From an uncultured Verrucomicrobiota bacterium (lineage in GTDB: Bacteria > Verrucomicrobiota > Verrucomicrobiia > Limisphaerales > UBA9464): 44,693 nucleotides of DNA. The notes under the pieces are model-generated. The model was given only the letters and a program-made list of their open reading frames with translations. It did not search any database and was not told the origin of the DNA. This document shows, piece after piece, positions 1 through 9,086 of the stretch. Position 1 is the stretch's first letter; the number at the start of each line of letters is the position of its first letter. Location: the NCBI GenBank assembly GCA_903916195.1, contig CAIWVP010000001.1, forward strand, positions 1-44,693, written 5' to 3'. The translations under genes and the position numbers were made by a program.

Positions 1-311
1 AGCTCTGTCAGGCGATGAAGATCGCTGCCTACGACACGGACCTCACGGATGACCGATGGACGCGGGTGGAACCGATGCTCCCACCGCCCCGGCCCTTGGG
101 CCGGCCCCGCGCGGATCTGCGGCGCATCCTCAACGCGCTGCTGGGTCGTCGAGCGCACTTTCGGCTGGCTCATGCACCACCGACGCCTCGTCCGCGACCA
201 CGAGACCTCCAACGACAGCGCTGAAGCCTTCGTCCTCCTCGCCATGTCACGCACCCCGATCCGAAGATCGGCTTGATCGCTGGCTGTCCGGTGTTTTCCA
301 ACAGGCGCTTA
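1..311. mobile_element. Remnant of an IS5-family insertion sequence (right end)
   Basis: The stretch contains both ends of an IS5-type transposase joined across a large internal deletion. It closes near 292-311 with a TTTTCCAACAGGCGCTTA-like sequence that resembles the right terminal inverted repeat of IS427-group IS5 elements (established family pattern, matched from memory). The left terminus lies outside the window, so no target-site duplication can be shown. It lies immediately upstream of the fliW control region. Confidence 0.55.
15..276 (+). pseudogene. IS5-family transposase, internally deleted and frameshifted
   Basis: The first ~40 codons (frame starting at 15) read like the DUF4096 N-terminus of IS5-type transposases, with the LTDDRW, EPMLPP and GRPR motifs. 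After about position 140 the similarity continues in another frame (the frame of position 49) with the C-terminal end of the same family: WVVERTFGWL, RRLVRDHE and EAFVLLAMSR. The catalytic core between them, normally several hundred bases, is missing, so the gene cannot encode an active transposase. The family calls are from motif recognition; the deletion and frame change are visible directly. Confidence 0.7.
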
Positions 312-490
312 AACAAAACTTGTTGGAATCGTTACCCTCGAACAGATTCTGCCAGGTAACCATCTGCGGGGTGGTCCAGCCGGTAAAATTGTCCGTTCGC
401 TAGGCGGAAACTTCCCTGCCGTTGGCTGGCAAAATCATTCGACCGCTGAAATCAGGCCGGTTCGCCCGCATTTCCCCGCCCCACTACCTT

Positions 491-506
491 TGGCACATCC
501 GCTGCT
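491..506 (+). promoter_or_regulatory. Predicted sigma-54 (-24/-12) promoter of fliW-csrA-flagellin
   Basis: The element reads TGGCACA-TCCG-CTGCT against the consensus TGGCACG-N4-TTGCW. Ten of twelve defined positions match, including the invariant GG and GC at the correct spacing. Transcription would begin near 517, just ahead of the ATG codons at 526 and 529, so the leader would be very short. A sigma-54 activator gene lies 2 kb downstream and a second such element lies at 4120-4135. The match is seen in the sequence; function is inferred. Confidence 0.6.
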
Positions 507-525
507 TATTGTTCGTCAGCTGCTT

Positions 526-957
526 ATGATGACCCCAGTGATACCCGAAAACGAGTCAGAAACGGTCACAACCGAGAGCGAGGTCCATCTTCCGCTGGGG
601 CTGCTGGGCTTCGAGCGCACCAAGCACTACACCTTGCTGGCCAATCCCGGTGAAATGCCGTTCCGCTGGCTGCAGGTGGTTGGTGACCCCAGCCTCGCGT
701 TCCTCGTCGTGCCGCCTTTCGAGGTGCTGCCAGACTACGAGCCGGACATCAGCCCGGAGGATGCCGCATTCCTGGAACTCGATTCGCCGGAGGATGCGCT
801 CCTGTTCAACATCGTGACGCTGCGGGCCAATGGGCGCGCCACCGTCAACCTCAAGGGGCCGCTCGTCCTGAACCGCTATTCGCTGCGCGGCAAGCAGGTC
901 GTGCTCGCCAACGCCGCCGACTACGCGCTCCAGCATCCGCTGCCTGTCGCTGACTGA
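526..957 (+). CDS. fliW: Flagellar assembly factor FliW
   Basis: The 143-residue product is a FliW. In known systems FliW binds flagellin and antagonises CsrA, so that flagellin translation is coupled to export. The protein shows the family hallmarks LPLGLLGFE near the N-terminus, FRWLQVVGDPSLAFLVVPP, and LFNIVTLR followed by VNLKGPLVLN. Length is normal for FliW. A TTG at 490 would extend the frame by 12 codons, but it lies in the predicted sigma-54 element and the extension is not family-like, so ATG 526 (or 529) is preferred. It is followed after 14 bases by csrA and then by flagellin, the classic regulatory triad. No other flagellar structural gene is in the window. Confidence 0.92.
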   Translation: MMTPVIPENESETVTTESEVHLPLGLLGFERTKHYTLLANPGEMPFRWLQVVGDPSLAFLVVPPFEVLPDYEPDISPEDAAFLELDSPEDALLFNIVTLRANGRATVNLKGPLVLNRYSLRGKQVVLANAADYALQHPLPVAD

Positions 958-971
958 TCACCCCGCCTGCC

Positions 972-1235
972 ATGCTCATACTCTCCCGCAAACTTGGTGA
1001 AAGCGTCGTCATTGACGGCCGCATCATCGTCAAGATTGTCCGCCTGGATGGGGACGTCGTGAAGGTCGGCATTGAAGCCCCCGCCGACGTGCCGGTGCAT
1101 CGCCAAGAGGTTTACGACGAAATCCAGCGTAACAACCGCGAGGCCCTGACGAAGGTCCACCCCGTCGTGCCCAAACTACCCCGCAAGCTCTCGGTCCGGA
1201 CGGAAACCCCGGTGACCGATGTGGCCCCAGCCTGA
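972..1235 (+). CDS. csrA: Translational regulator CsrA
   Basis: CsrA is a homodimeric RNA-binding protein that blocks or modulates translation by binding GGA-containing leaders. The first ~60 residues are canonical: MLILSRKLGES, then a GDVVKVGIEAP segment, then VPVHRQEVYDEIQ. The gene lies 14 bases downstream of fliW and 36 bases upstream of flagellin, so it is very probably the CsrA sequestered by FliW and acting on the flagellin message. At 87 residues it is longer than the usual 60-70. The extra ~20 residues at the C-terminus (rich in P, V, K and T) may contribute to FliW binding or be unstructured; that is inference. Confidence 0.95.
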   Translation: MLILSRKLGESVVIDGRIIVKIVRLDGDVVKVGIEAPADVPVHRQEVYDEIQRNNREALTKVHPVVPKLPRKLSVRTETPVTDVAPA

Positions 1236-1271
1236 TCCTCGCCACGTAATCATCCACCACACGCGCACATC

Positions 1272-2081
1272 ATGGTCATCAACTCGAACATCGCCGCCCA
1301 AGTCTCCGCCAACAACCTCATGAGCTCCCAAGCTCAGTTGGGCAAATCCCTCGCGCGCTTGTCCTCGGGGTCCAAACTCGTCTCGCCCGCGGACGACCCC
1401 GCCGGCCTGGCCGTCGCCTCGCGGCTCGACGCGCAGATCAATCGCACCAACGCCGCCAAGTCCAACGTCGGCAACGCCGTCTCCTTCACGCAGACCCAGG
1501 ATGGCTATCTCAAGAAAGTCACCAAGGCCCTCGACCGCATGGGCGAGCTGGCCGTGCTCGCTCAGGACGTGACCAAGACCGACCCCGACCGCGCGCTCTA
1601 CAACAACGAGTTCACGCAACTCGCTAACTACGTCACCAGCACGGCGACGAAGCAGTTCAACGGCGTGGACCTCTTCTCCGCCACGGCGGCGACGTTGAAC
1701 GTGACGATCGACTCAGAAGGCAGCTCTTTCGCGATGGCCGCCATCAACCTCGGCGCCACCGCCTACACCGCCGCCACCGGTTCCGGCGTGGGCACCGCCG
1801 CCACCGCCGCCACCGCGCTCACCAACGTGAAGGCCGCCATGACCCAGCTCTCCAGCGACCGGGCGACCATCGGCGCCTATCAGTCCCGCCTGGACCTCAC
1901 GGCCGAGCAGCTCACCATCAGCGAGGAAAACCTCTCCGCCGCCAGCTCGCGCATCCAGGACGTGGACATGGCCGAGGCCAGCACGGAATTCGCCCGTGCG
2001 AACATCCTCATGCAGTCCGGCACCGCGATGCTCGCCCAAGCCAACCAGACTCCGCAAACCGTCCTCCGCCTGCTCCAATAA
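1272..2081 (+). CDS. fliC: Flagellin
   Basis: The 269-residue protein is a minimal flagellin, the filament subunit exported by the flagellar type III apparatus. The N-terminal D0/D1 region has VINSNIAAQ, a RLSSG motif and DDPAGLAVA. The C-terminal D1/D0 region has SRIQDVDMAEASTEFA and ends in a QANQTPQTVLRLLQ helix. The middle is short and A/T/G-rich (about residues 145-180), so the surface D2/D3 domains are essentially absent. The ATG at 1272 gives the standard MVINSN start. It is the third gene of the fliW-csrA-flagellin set and probably shares their sigma-54 promoter. No separate sigma-28 promoter was recognised in the 36-base gap. Confidence 0.95.
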   Translation: MVINSNIAAQVSANNLMSSQAQLGKSLARLSSGSKLVSPADDPAGLAVASRLDAQINRTNAAKSNVGNAVSFTQTQDGYLKKVTKALDRMGELAVLAQDVTKTDPDRALYNNEFTQLANYVTSTATKQFNGVDLFSATAATLNVTIDSEGSSFAMAAINLGATAYTAATGSGVGTAATAATALTNVKAAMTQLSSDRATIGAYQSRLDLTAEQLTISEENLSAASSRIQDVDMAEASTEFARANILMQSGTAMLAQANQTPQTVLRLLQ

Positions 2082-2621
2082 ACCGGCTGGCTTGAGATCC
2101 CGGCGAGCCAGACCTGGCCGACCGCTCCCCAACTTTCCCGCTTGGCGTTGCGCGAAGAAACAATCTGCGAGCCGCACGCTTCAGGCCGCGACCGGAACGT
2201 GCGGGAACCCGTGACAGGGCTGATAGGGGCGACGAAGTGCGCTCCGAGCCGCTCGTGGACGTGACAGGTGTTCATCGCTGGTATCGGGCCGGTCGACCGA
2301 ACGCCAATGCTGGCTGCAGCCGTCGTGCAACGTCTGGCGATCGCTTTCGTCGCGAGGTCGCCAAGCGGGGCGGGAGCGACGTCACGGACGGACCCGGTGA
2401 TGCCGACGTCGAGGGCCTACCGGTGTCGGGCCGGCACGGCAGCGACGGTGAAGGCGGCGCCCATGCCGCCCGGCATGAGGGGGCGACGTTCCGGCCGGAT
2501 TTTTGCATCGCCGGACCGATCAGCCGCGGAGGCGCGACCTTGTCCGGTCGCTGGTGATCTGGGTCCGAGCGCGCTGTGGACAGGGTGGGGCGAGGGTTTC
2601 CTTCACGGAGGCGGACCTGGG
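2082..2621. other. Intergenic region with no recognised gene
   Basis: These 540 bases separate flagellin from the 3' end of the convergent sigma-54 regulator. Open frames on both strands are GC-driven, have low-complexity or arginine/proline-rich translations, and match no family I recognise. No T-tract terminator was seen. Confidence 0.5.
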
Positions 2622-4001
<1,380 letters not shown>

Positions 4002-4119
4002 GCAGATGCAATGCGATAGTGTTGCGGTGTGGGATGTTTGCAATCAAAAGCGGCGGGCGGCACCGCCGGATTCCGTGGAATAGCGCCGGTTACGGCGGTT
4101 GGTCGCCAAGTTCATCCGC

Positions 4120-4135
4120 TGGCGCGATCCTTGCT
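4120..4135 (+). promoter_or_regulatory. Predicted sigma-54 (-24/-12) promoter of the DUF4114 gene
   Basis: The element reads TGGCGCG-ATCC-TTGCT and matches 11 of 12 defined positions of TGGCACG-N4-TTGCW, with the invariant GG and GC correctly spaced. The transcription start would be near 4146, 17 bases before the ATG at 4163. The gene is divergent from the sigma-54 activator that ends its start codon at 3999. A 6-6-6 inverted repeat (CGGCGG...CCGCCG, 4051-4068) lies about 50 bases upstream and is a possible but unproven activator site. Confidence 0.7.
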
Positions 4136-4162
4136 TCTGAGTTCACCGGAATGATCACAGAT

Positions 4163-5095
4163 ATGCAGAAGCTGCCTCCGAGCAACCCGCAACGGTGGAC
4201 CCGGATCCTGGCCCTTCTGATACTCGCCCACGGCCCGGTCGGCCTGCTGGCGGAATCCTCCGAATCCTTGGAAGCCAAGGAAGCCGAGGTCCAAGCGGCC
4301 AAGGAGGTGGAGGACACGAGGCGCAAGGAGAGGCGCAAGGAGGTGGAATCCGACTCCTCCACGGCGAAGGACGCCGGTGTCGCGGTCCCGTCTCCCGTCC
4401 AATCCGAGGTGCGCCCGATGGGGCTCAGTTTGGTGGGACCGGTGATGTCCGCCGGATCGGACACCGGTTCGGCGACTTTCCAAACGACGTTGCTCCTCTC
4501 GTTGACGGAGTTCCTCGACACCAAGCTGAGCCAGACCAAGAAGGTCGACGACGCGGCCATGTTGTTGGACCTGTCCAAGCTGAAGTTGCTGACCGACTCC
4601 GACGTCCGGGCCTATTTCGTGGCCGAAGGCGCCGGCGACAAGAACACGCTGGGGTTCAACATCAGCGGGGTCGGTGTGGAGAAGGGCGATTCCCAGCTGA
4701 TCTTCCCCCACGCCTCCAGTCCGGTGGCCAGCTATGATCCCGGATTGAAGGCCATCCGTTCGGCCTCGTCGCCCTTGCTCCCGGGTGACTTCGTCGACCT
4801 GGGCAAGATGTCCTCCGGGACCGTGCTGAACTTCTTCCTTATCGCCGACGGCGCGAACGGGGGTATGAACGTCCATTCGACGGACCGATCGGCGAATCCC
4901 GACGGCATCAACCACGTCGTCTCCTTCGCCTACGCGACGCCGGGAAGCTCGTTCCTCATCATCGGGTTCGAAGACCTGGTCGGCGGCGGCGACCGCGACT
5001 CCAACGACCTCGTCTTCGCGGTCGACATCGGCGCGCGCAACATCGCCGCGCTGACCGGCCCCCCCGTTCTATCAGCCCCTTGCGAAGCGGGTTGA
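4163..5095 (+). CDS. Secreted DUF4114-domain protein
   Basis: The 310-residue protein has an N-terminal signal sequence (an RW-x-R segment, then LALLILAHGPVGLLA). A very charged E/K/R-rich stretch, probably helical, covers about residues 27-60. The C-terminal half ends in a DUF4114 domain: FFLIADGAN, then FEDLVGGGDRDSNDLVFAVD, whose acidic residues resemble those of calcium-binding extracellular domains. DUF4114 proteins are often surface or matrix proteins in Gram-negative bacteria. The tail stops soon after the domain and shows no PEP-CTERM sorting motif, which relatives often carry. The ATG at 4151 is in frame but would leave almost no leader behind the -24/-12 element, so 4163 is chosen. 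Specific function is unknown. Confidence 0.8.
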   Translation: MQKLPPSNPQRWTRILALLILAHGPVGLLAESSESLEAKEAEVQAAKEVEDTRRKERRKEVESDSSTAKDAGVAVPSPVQSEVRPMGLSLVGPVMSAGSDTGSATFQTTLLLSLTEFLDTKLSQTKKVDDAAMLLDLSKLKLLTDSDVRAYFVAEGAGDKNTLGFNISGVGVEKGDSQLIFPHASSPVASYDPGLKAIRSASSPLLPGDFVDLGKMSSGTVLNFFLIADGANGGMNVHSTDRSANPDGINHVVSFAYATPGSSFLIIGFEDLVGGGDRDSNDLVFAVDIGARNIAALTGPPVLSAPCEAG

Positions 5096-5720
5096 AGATT
5101 CCGCCGGGGCCGGAGACGTCCTCAGCGTCCTGGCATCCCGCCAGCATCGGGTCCATCAGATCTGCCTCGCTCCGTGAGGCATCCACGGCATTCTCCTTCT
5201 TTTCGGAGATAACCCTTTTCTGCCTTTCAGGTCATGCCCCGCACGCAAAGATCCGGATAGGTCTGCCTCAACCCGTGGGCCCACGCCGATGCGCTCGGTG
5301 TGCCCTCGATCGCGTTCCGCTTCTGGAGTCCCATAGGGTGCTCGCCACCACCAGACTCCGGTGCGTTTGTCTCTCGCAGAGGCAGTGCCCGCTTATGGGA
5401 TACTCCCCGCAGAGGCCCCTGGCCCACCCGGACCGGTACTGCATCCGCGTGTTTTTTGCCTGGCTAGCCGACTGCACTGGGTACTTTCCACTCCGGCCGG
5501 ACACACCGCCCGCCTTCCCGGCACGTCCATATCGGAACTTTCCGCCGTCCACTCGCCCCCCGACCCGGGGCCGGCTGTGACGGCCTGATGGTCTCCACGC
5601 CTGAGGTCCGCCATCGACAGCCTGTCCGCCGAGACATAGGCGCTGTCGACATACCTGTATCGGCTCAAGATTCTGGCTCAAGATCCTGGTTGCCGGAGGC
5701 GGGATCAGGCAGCCCTTCAA
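5096..5720. other. Intergenic region with no recognised gene
   Basis: About 620 bases downstream of the DUF4114 gene hold only open frames with unconvincing, unrelated translations on both strands. The region precedes an ABC-transporter remnant and a heptamer repeat, so it is probably decayed DNA. No RNA gene or transposon end was recognised. Confidence 0.45.
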
Positions 5721-5724
5721 GGGG

Positions 5725-5854
5725 CTCAACGACGAAGGCATGACCCTCGTCATGGTGCGCCCCAATATCCAACGCGGCCTACGGCAAGCGGATCATCCGG
5801 TTGCGCGACGGTTGGATGGAGAAACAGGAGCAGGGCACGGCCTTCCCCGACACC
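5725..5854 (+). pseudogene. 3' remnant of a MacB/LolD-type ABC transporter ATPase
   Basis: The first part reads LNDEGMTLVMV in the frame of 5725. From about 5774 another frame continues with AAYGKRIIRLRDGWMEKQE. Together they reproduce the C-terminal end of LolD/MacB-like ATPases (typically L-x-EGMT-VMVTHN-x-x-x-AAYG-RI-R-LRDG), with the THN switch segment corrupted and about two bases lost between the halves. Nothing of the Walker motifs is recognisable upstream. This is a degraded tail, not a functional gene. Confidence 0.6.
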
Positions 5855-5863
5855 GGTCTTCGG

Positions 5864-5933
5864 CCTTCGACCTTCGACCTTCGACCCGAGACCTTCGACC
5901 CGAGACCCGAGACCCGAGACCCGAGACCCGAGA
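5864..5933. repeat. Ten-unit heptamer tandem repeat
   Basis: Ten consecutive 7-base units occupy this interval: CCTTCGA three times, CCCGAGA once, CCTTCGA once, then CCCGAGA five times. The mixture of two unit types in blocks is read directly. Similar heptamer runs occur at 41239-41273, 41280-41307 and 41941-41968. It lies 60 bases before xylB and does not code for anything recognisable. Confidence 0.9.
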
Positions 5934-5993
5934 TCGCGTCCCCATCCGGACGTGGACACGATGGCCTCGGTTGACCACTCTCTTCTCGTTCCT

Positions 5994-7520
5994 ATGGCAC
6001 GCACACTTCTCATCGGCATCGATTCCGGCACGCAGTCCACCAAAGCGCTCGTCGTCGACGCGCGGTCCGGCAAGGTCCTCGGCTCCGGTTCCGCCGCCTA
6101 CGGGCTCATCGAGGGGTTGCCGTCCGGCGCCAAGGAGCAGCATCCGCACACCTGGCGCGAGGCGACTTCGAAGGCCGTCCGTGCCGCGCTCAAGGAGGCC
6201 AAGGCCACCGCGGGCGAAGTGGTCGCCATGGGCGTGAGCGGTCAACAGCACGGGTTCGTGCCGCTCGACAAGGCGGGCGAGGTCATCCGCCCGGCGAAAC
6301 TCTGGTGCGACACCGCCACGGCGGCCGAATGCGAAGAGATCACCGCGGCGCTCGGCGGACCGAAGGCCGCCATCAAGGCGGTCGGCAACGCCGTGCTCCC
6401 CGGTTTCACCGCCTCGAAGATCCTCTGGCTGAAGCGGCATGAGCCGAAGAATTTCGCGAAGCTCGCGACGGTGCTGCTGCCGCACGACTACCTGAACTTC
6501 TGGCTGACCGGCGTCGCGTCCATGGAATTTGGCGACGCCTCCGGGACCGCGCTGATGGACGTCCGCAAGCGCCGTTGGAGCGAGGCCGCCGTGAAGGCCA
6601 TCGATGCCGAGCTGATGGGCAAGTTGCCGACATTGGCTTCCAGCGACGCGCCGGCCGGCGTGCTGGGCGCGGCCACGGCGAAAGAGCTCGGGCTCTCCGC
6701 GGGCGTGCTCGTGAGCGCGGGCGGCGGCGACAACATGATGGGCGCCATCGGCACCGGGAACACCCGCGAGGGCGTCGTGACCGCGAGCTTCGGCACGAGC
6801 GGCACCATCTATGCCTGCGCGGAGAAACCGGTCGTCGACCCGAGGGGCGAGATCGCGGCCTTCTGTGATTCCACGAACCGTTGGTTGCCGCTGCTCTGCA
6901 CGATGAACGTGACCGTTGCCACCGAGATGGTGCGGCGCGAGCTCGGGCTCGACCATGCGGCCTTCGAGAAGGCGGCGTCCAAGGCGCCCGCGGGTTCCGA
7001 CGGTCTGCTCCTGCTGCCGTATCTCGAAGGCGAGCGCACGCCGAACGTTCCCGACGGCACCGGTGTCTTCTTCGGCGTCCGGTCGAAGACGTCCACCGCG
7101 TCGCACCGCGCGCGTGCCGCGATGGAAGGCGTCACGATGGGTATGAACTTCGGGCTCCGCCGTCTCGCCGAGCTGGGCGTGAAGGCCACGCAGGTCCGCG
7201 CCACCGGCGGCGGCGCGAAGTCGAAGCTCTGGCGGCAGATCATGGCCGATGTCTTCGGTGCCGAGGTCGTGACGCTCAAGGTCGCCGAGGGCGCGGCCTA
7301 CGGCGCGGCGTTGCAGGCGCTCTGGTGCTGGCGCCGGTCGAAGGGCGAGCGGGTCGGCATCGAGGAGATCACGGACACCTTCGTGGTTCTCGACAAGTCA
7401 CAGACCTCGGTCCCCGACGCCAAGGCCACCGCGATCTACGGTGGGCTCCAGTCGGTCCAGGACGAGCTCGGCCAGGTGCTCCGTCCGGCCTTTGCCAAGC
7501 ATCGCGCGCTGCTCGCGTGA
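5994..7520 (+). CDS. xylB: Xylulokinase (FGGY carbohydrate kinase)
   Basis: The 508-residue cytoplasmic enzyme would phosphorylate D-xylulose to xylulose 5-phosphate, feeding the pentose phosphate pathway. The N-terminal FGGY half begins LLIGIDSGTQSTKALVVD (phosphate-binding region) and continues with MGVSGQQHGFVPLD and LWCDTATAAEC, typical of xylulokinases. The C-terminal half contains TASFGTSGTIYA, LPYLEGERTPN and the RATGGGAKSKLWRQIMADVFG ATP-binding segment. Length fits the family. ATG 5994 (MARTLLIGID) is chosen over an upstream ATG at 5961, since the fold begins immediately. No xylose isomerase or transporter is adjacent, so the substrate assignment rests on the protein alone. Confidence 0.9.
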   Translation: MARTLLIGIDSGTQSTKALVVDARSGKVLGSGSAAYGLIEGLPSGAKEQHPHTWREATSKAVRAALKEAKATAGEVVAMGVSGQQHGFVPLDKAGEVIRPAKLWCDTATAAECEEITAALGGPKAAIKAVGNAVLPGFTASKILWLKRHEPKNFAKLATVLLPHDYLNFWLTGVASMEFGDASGTALMDVRKRRWSEAAVKAIDAELMGKLPTLASSDAPAGVLGAATAKELGLSAGVLVSAGGGDNMMGAIGTGNTREGVVTASFGTSGTIYACAEKPVVDPRGEIAAFCDSTNRWLPLLCTMNVTVATEMVRRELGLDHAAFEKAASKAPAGSDGLLLLPYLEGERTPNVPDGTGVFFGVRSKTSTASHRARAAMEGVTMGMNFGLRRLAELGVKATQVRATGGGAKSKLWRQIMADVFGAEVVTLKVAEGAAYGAALQALWCWRRSKGERVGIEEITDTFVVLDKSQTSVPDAKATAIYGGLQSVQDELGQVLRPAFAKHRALLA

Positions 7521-7542
7521 GTCCACGAGCCCTGCGTGGCGC

Positions 7543-7869
7543 TTAGGGCTGGAGCAGGGCCCGGAGCAGGCGGCGGCAAAGCGACCTGCCGGTCGCGCCG
7601 ACGCGCCGAGCGGCGTCCTCCGTCATCGCTGCTTTGTCTCTGCCGTCGGCGTCGATGACCTTGGGGTCGCAGAAGCCCGGCACCAGCCCGGGACCGGCTT
7701 CCAGCGGACGCATCAAGGTCGCGATGAACCCTGGGTCCCGGTGGTCGTCGAGGACCAGGATCTCCAGTCCGCGGTGGCTCTGCCGGCAGGCGCTCAGCAC
7801 GGCCTGGCGGAGCAGGGCGGGCCGGTTGAACGTCGGGACGCGGACCGTAACTAGTGGCAACCCGGACAT
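7543..7869 (-). pseudogene. Truncated family 2 glycosyltransferase stub
   Basis: The first ~50 residues (LPLVTVRVPTFNRPALLRQAV, then LEILVLDDHRDP) match the nucleotide-sugar-binding start of GT2 glycosyltransferases. After this the reading frame loses resemblance and stops at about 109 residues, a third of normal length. No acceptor-side domain is visible. It is divergent from rsmH and sits in its upstream region. It is probably a decayed gene, though expression of a short protein cannot be excluded. Confidence 0.5.
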
Positions 7870-7910
7870 CGGGGGCATCATATTGGCGCGACAAGATCGA
7901 AGTCTCCCCA

Positions 7911-9086
7911 ATGATGGCACCGACAGACCCACCCTCCCCCGACCGTCCGAAGCGCCGCGTGCGCTATCAGGGCAAGAACCCGCGTCGCTTCGACGAGAAA
8001 TACAAGGAGCACGACCCGGTCCGCTACGCCGCCGATGTGGCGAAGGTGGTCGCCGGCGGCAAGACGCCGGCCGGTTCGCATCGGCCCATCATGGTCGCGG
8101 AGATCCTGGAGGCGCTCGCGCTCCAGCCCGGTGGGGTCGTCGTGGATTGCACGCTCGGCTACGGGGGGCACGCCCGCGAGTTGCTGGCGCAGGTCGCGCC
8201 GCGGCACCCCGGCATCCCGTCCGCTGCGGAGGCGGTGACGACGGACGGGACCAGGAGTCCCGGAGCCACCTTCTCCGAGGTCACCGCCGCGACCACGGGG
8301 GGCGTTCCACAAGGCCGCCTCATCGGCCTTGATGTGGACCCCATCGAACAGCCGAAGACCCTCGCGCGGTTGCGCGACGCGGGTTTCGGCGAGGACGTCT
8401 TCACGCCCGTCCGGCGCAACTTCGCCGGGTTGCCGCAGGTCCTTGCGGAACTCGGTATCGAGGGCGCCGACGCCATCTTGGCGGATCTCGGCGTCTCCTC
8501 GATGCAGCTCGACGACCCCTCGCGCGGCTTCACCTTCAAGGACGACGGTCCGCTCGACCTGCGCCTGAACCCGCAGCGTCCGCCCTCGGCATCGGATCTT
8601 TTGGCGTCCATCCGCGTCGACCGGTTGGAAGCGCTCCTCGCGGAGAATTCCGACGAGCCCGACGCCGCGACGCTCGCCCGCGAGATCGTCGCCGTCCGCG
8701 ACCGCGTGCCGATCACCCGCACGCGGCAGCTCGCCGACGCCTTGCGCGGGATCCTCGCCGGGTCGCGGCTCTCGCGCGGCCGCGATGCCGACAACGACTG
8801 CGTGCGCCGGGTGTTCCAGGCCTTGCGCATCGCGGTGAACGACGAGTTCGGCGTGCTCGACACCTTTCTTCGCAACCTGCCGGGCTGCCTTCGTCCTGGA
8901 GGCCGTGTGGCCGTGCTCACGTTCCACTCGGGCGAGGACCGCCGGGTGAAGAAGGCTTTCCAGGAAGGCGAGAGGAACGGGACCTACTCGGCCGTGGCCC
9001 GCGACGTCGTCCGGGCGACGCCGGAAGAACAACGGTCGAACCCCCGCAGCGCACCGGCGAAGTTGCGCTGGGCGGTCCGCGCCTGA
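7911..9086 (+). CDS. rsmH: 16S rRNA (cytosine-1402-N4)-methyltransferase RsmH
   Basis: RsmH methylates N4 of C1402 in the 16S rRNA decoding centre using S-adenosylmethionine. The core begins HRPIMVAEILEAL, followed by VVDCTLGYGGHARELL (SAM-binding motif I) and GLDVDP. Later come ADAILADLGVSSMQLDDPSRGFTFKDDGPLDLR and the C-terminal GGRVAVLTFHSGEDR-VKKAF. A basic ~55-residue N-terminal extension (KRRVRYQGKNPRRFDEKY) precedes the core and is known to me from PVC-group RsmH proteins. Between motif I and GLDVDP lies an extra 36-residue segment encoded by 8205-8312. The gene stands outside any cell-division (dcw) cluster. ATG 7914 is an equally possible start. Confidence 0.93.
   Translation: MMAPTDPPSPDRPKRRVRYQGKNPRRFDEKYKEHDPVRYAADVAKVVAGGKTPAGSHRPIMVAEILEALALQPGGVVVDCTLGYGGHARELLAQVAPRHPGIPSAAEAVTTDGTRSPGATFSEVTAATTGGVPQGRLIGLDVDPIEQPKTLARLRDAGFGEDVFTPVRRNFAGLPQVLAELGIEGADAILADLGVSSMQLDDPSRGFTFKDDGPLDLRLNPQRPPSASDLLASIRVDRLEALLAENSDEPDAATLAREIVAVRDRVPITRTRQLADALRGILAGSRLSRGRDADNDCVRRVFQALRIAVNDEFGVLDTFLRNLPGCLRPGGRVAVLTFHSGEDRRVKKAFQEGERNGTYSAVARDVVRATPEEQRSNPRSAPAKLRWAVRA
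8205..8312 (+). repeat. In-frame 108-base hairpin-bearing insertion within rsmH
   Basis: Exactly 36 codons separate the usual ...QVAPR and GRLIGLDVDP segments, which are normally joined. The insert carries nested inverted repeats: GGCGGTGAC (8231-8239) with GTCACCGCC (8280-8288), and inside it GGGAC (8247-8251) with GTCCC (8257-8261). It is rich in T, A, G and S codons. The frame is preserved. It resembles a mobile palindromic repeat rather than an evolved domain; that origin is inferred. Confidence 0.6.

Noticed and set aside
296-328. Perfect inverted repeat TTCCAACA-N17-TGTTGGAA as an enhancer site for the sigma-54 activator
   Set aside because: The left arm is part of what looks like the IS5 terminal repeat, and no matching dyad was found upstream of 4120. 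Position is right for an enhancer but the evidence is too weak.
490-525. TTG codon at 490 as the start of FliW
   Set aside because: It overlaps the predicted sigma-54 element and adds residues unlike the family; ATG 526 or 529 gives the normal FliW start.
5040-5095. PEP-CTERM sorting tail for the DUF4114 protein
   Set aside because: No PEP motif, hydrophobic helix and basic end occur in the reading frame or in the next frame after a possible slip at the run of seven C residues.
5096-5720. Group II intron or other retroelement fragment
   Set aside because: Some minus-strand bases looked intron-like, but no reverse transcriptase, domain V or boundary sequence could be identified.
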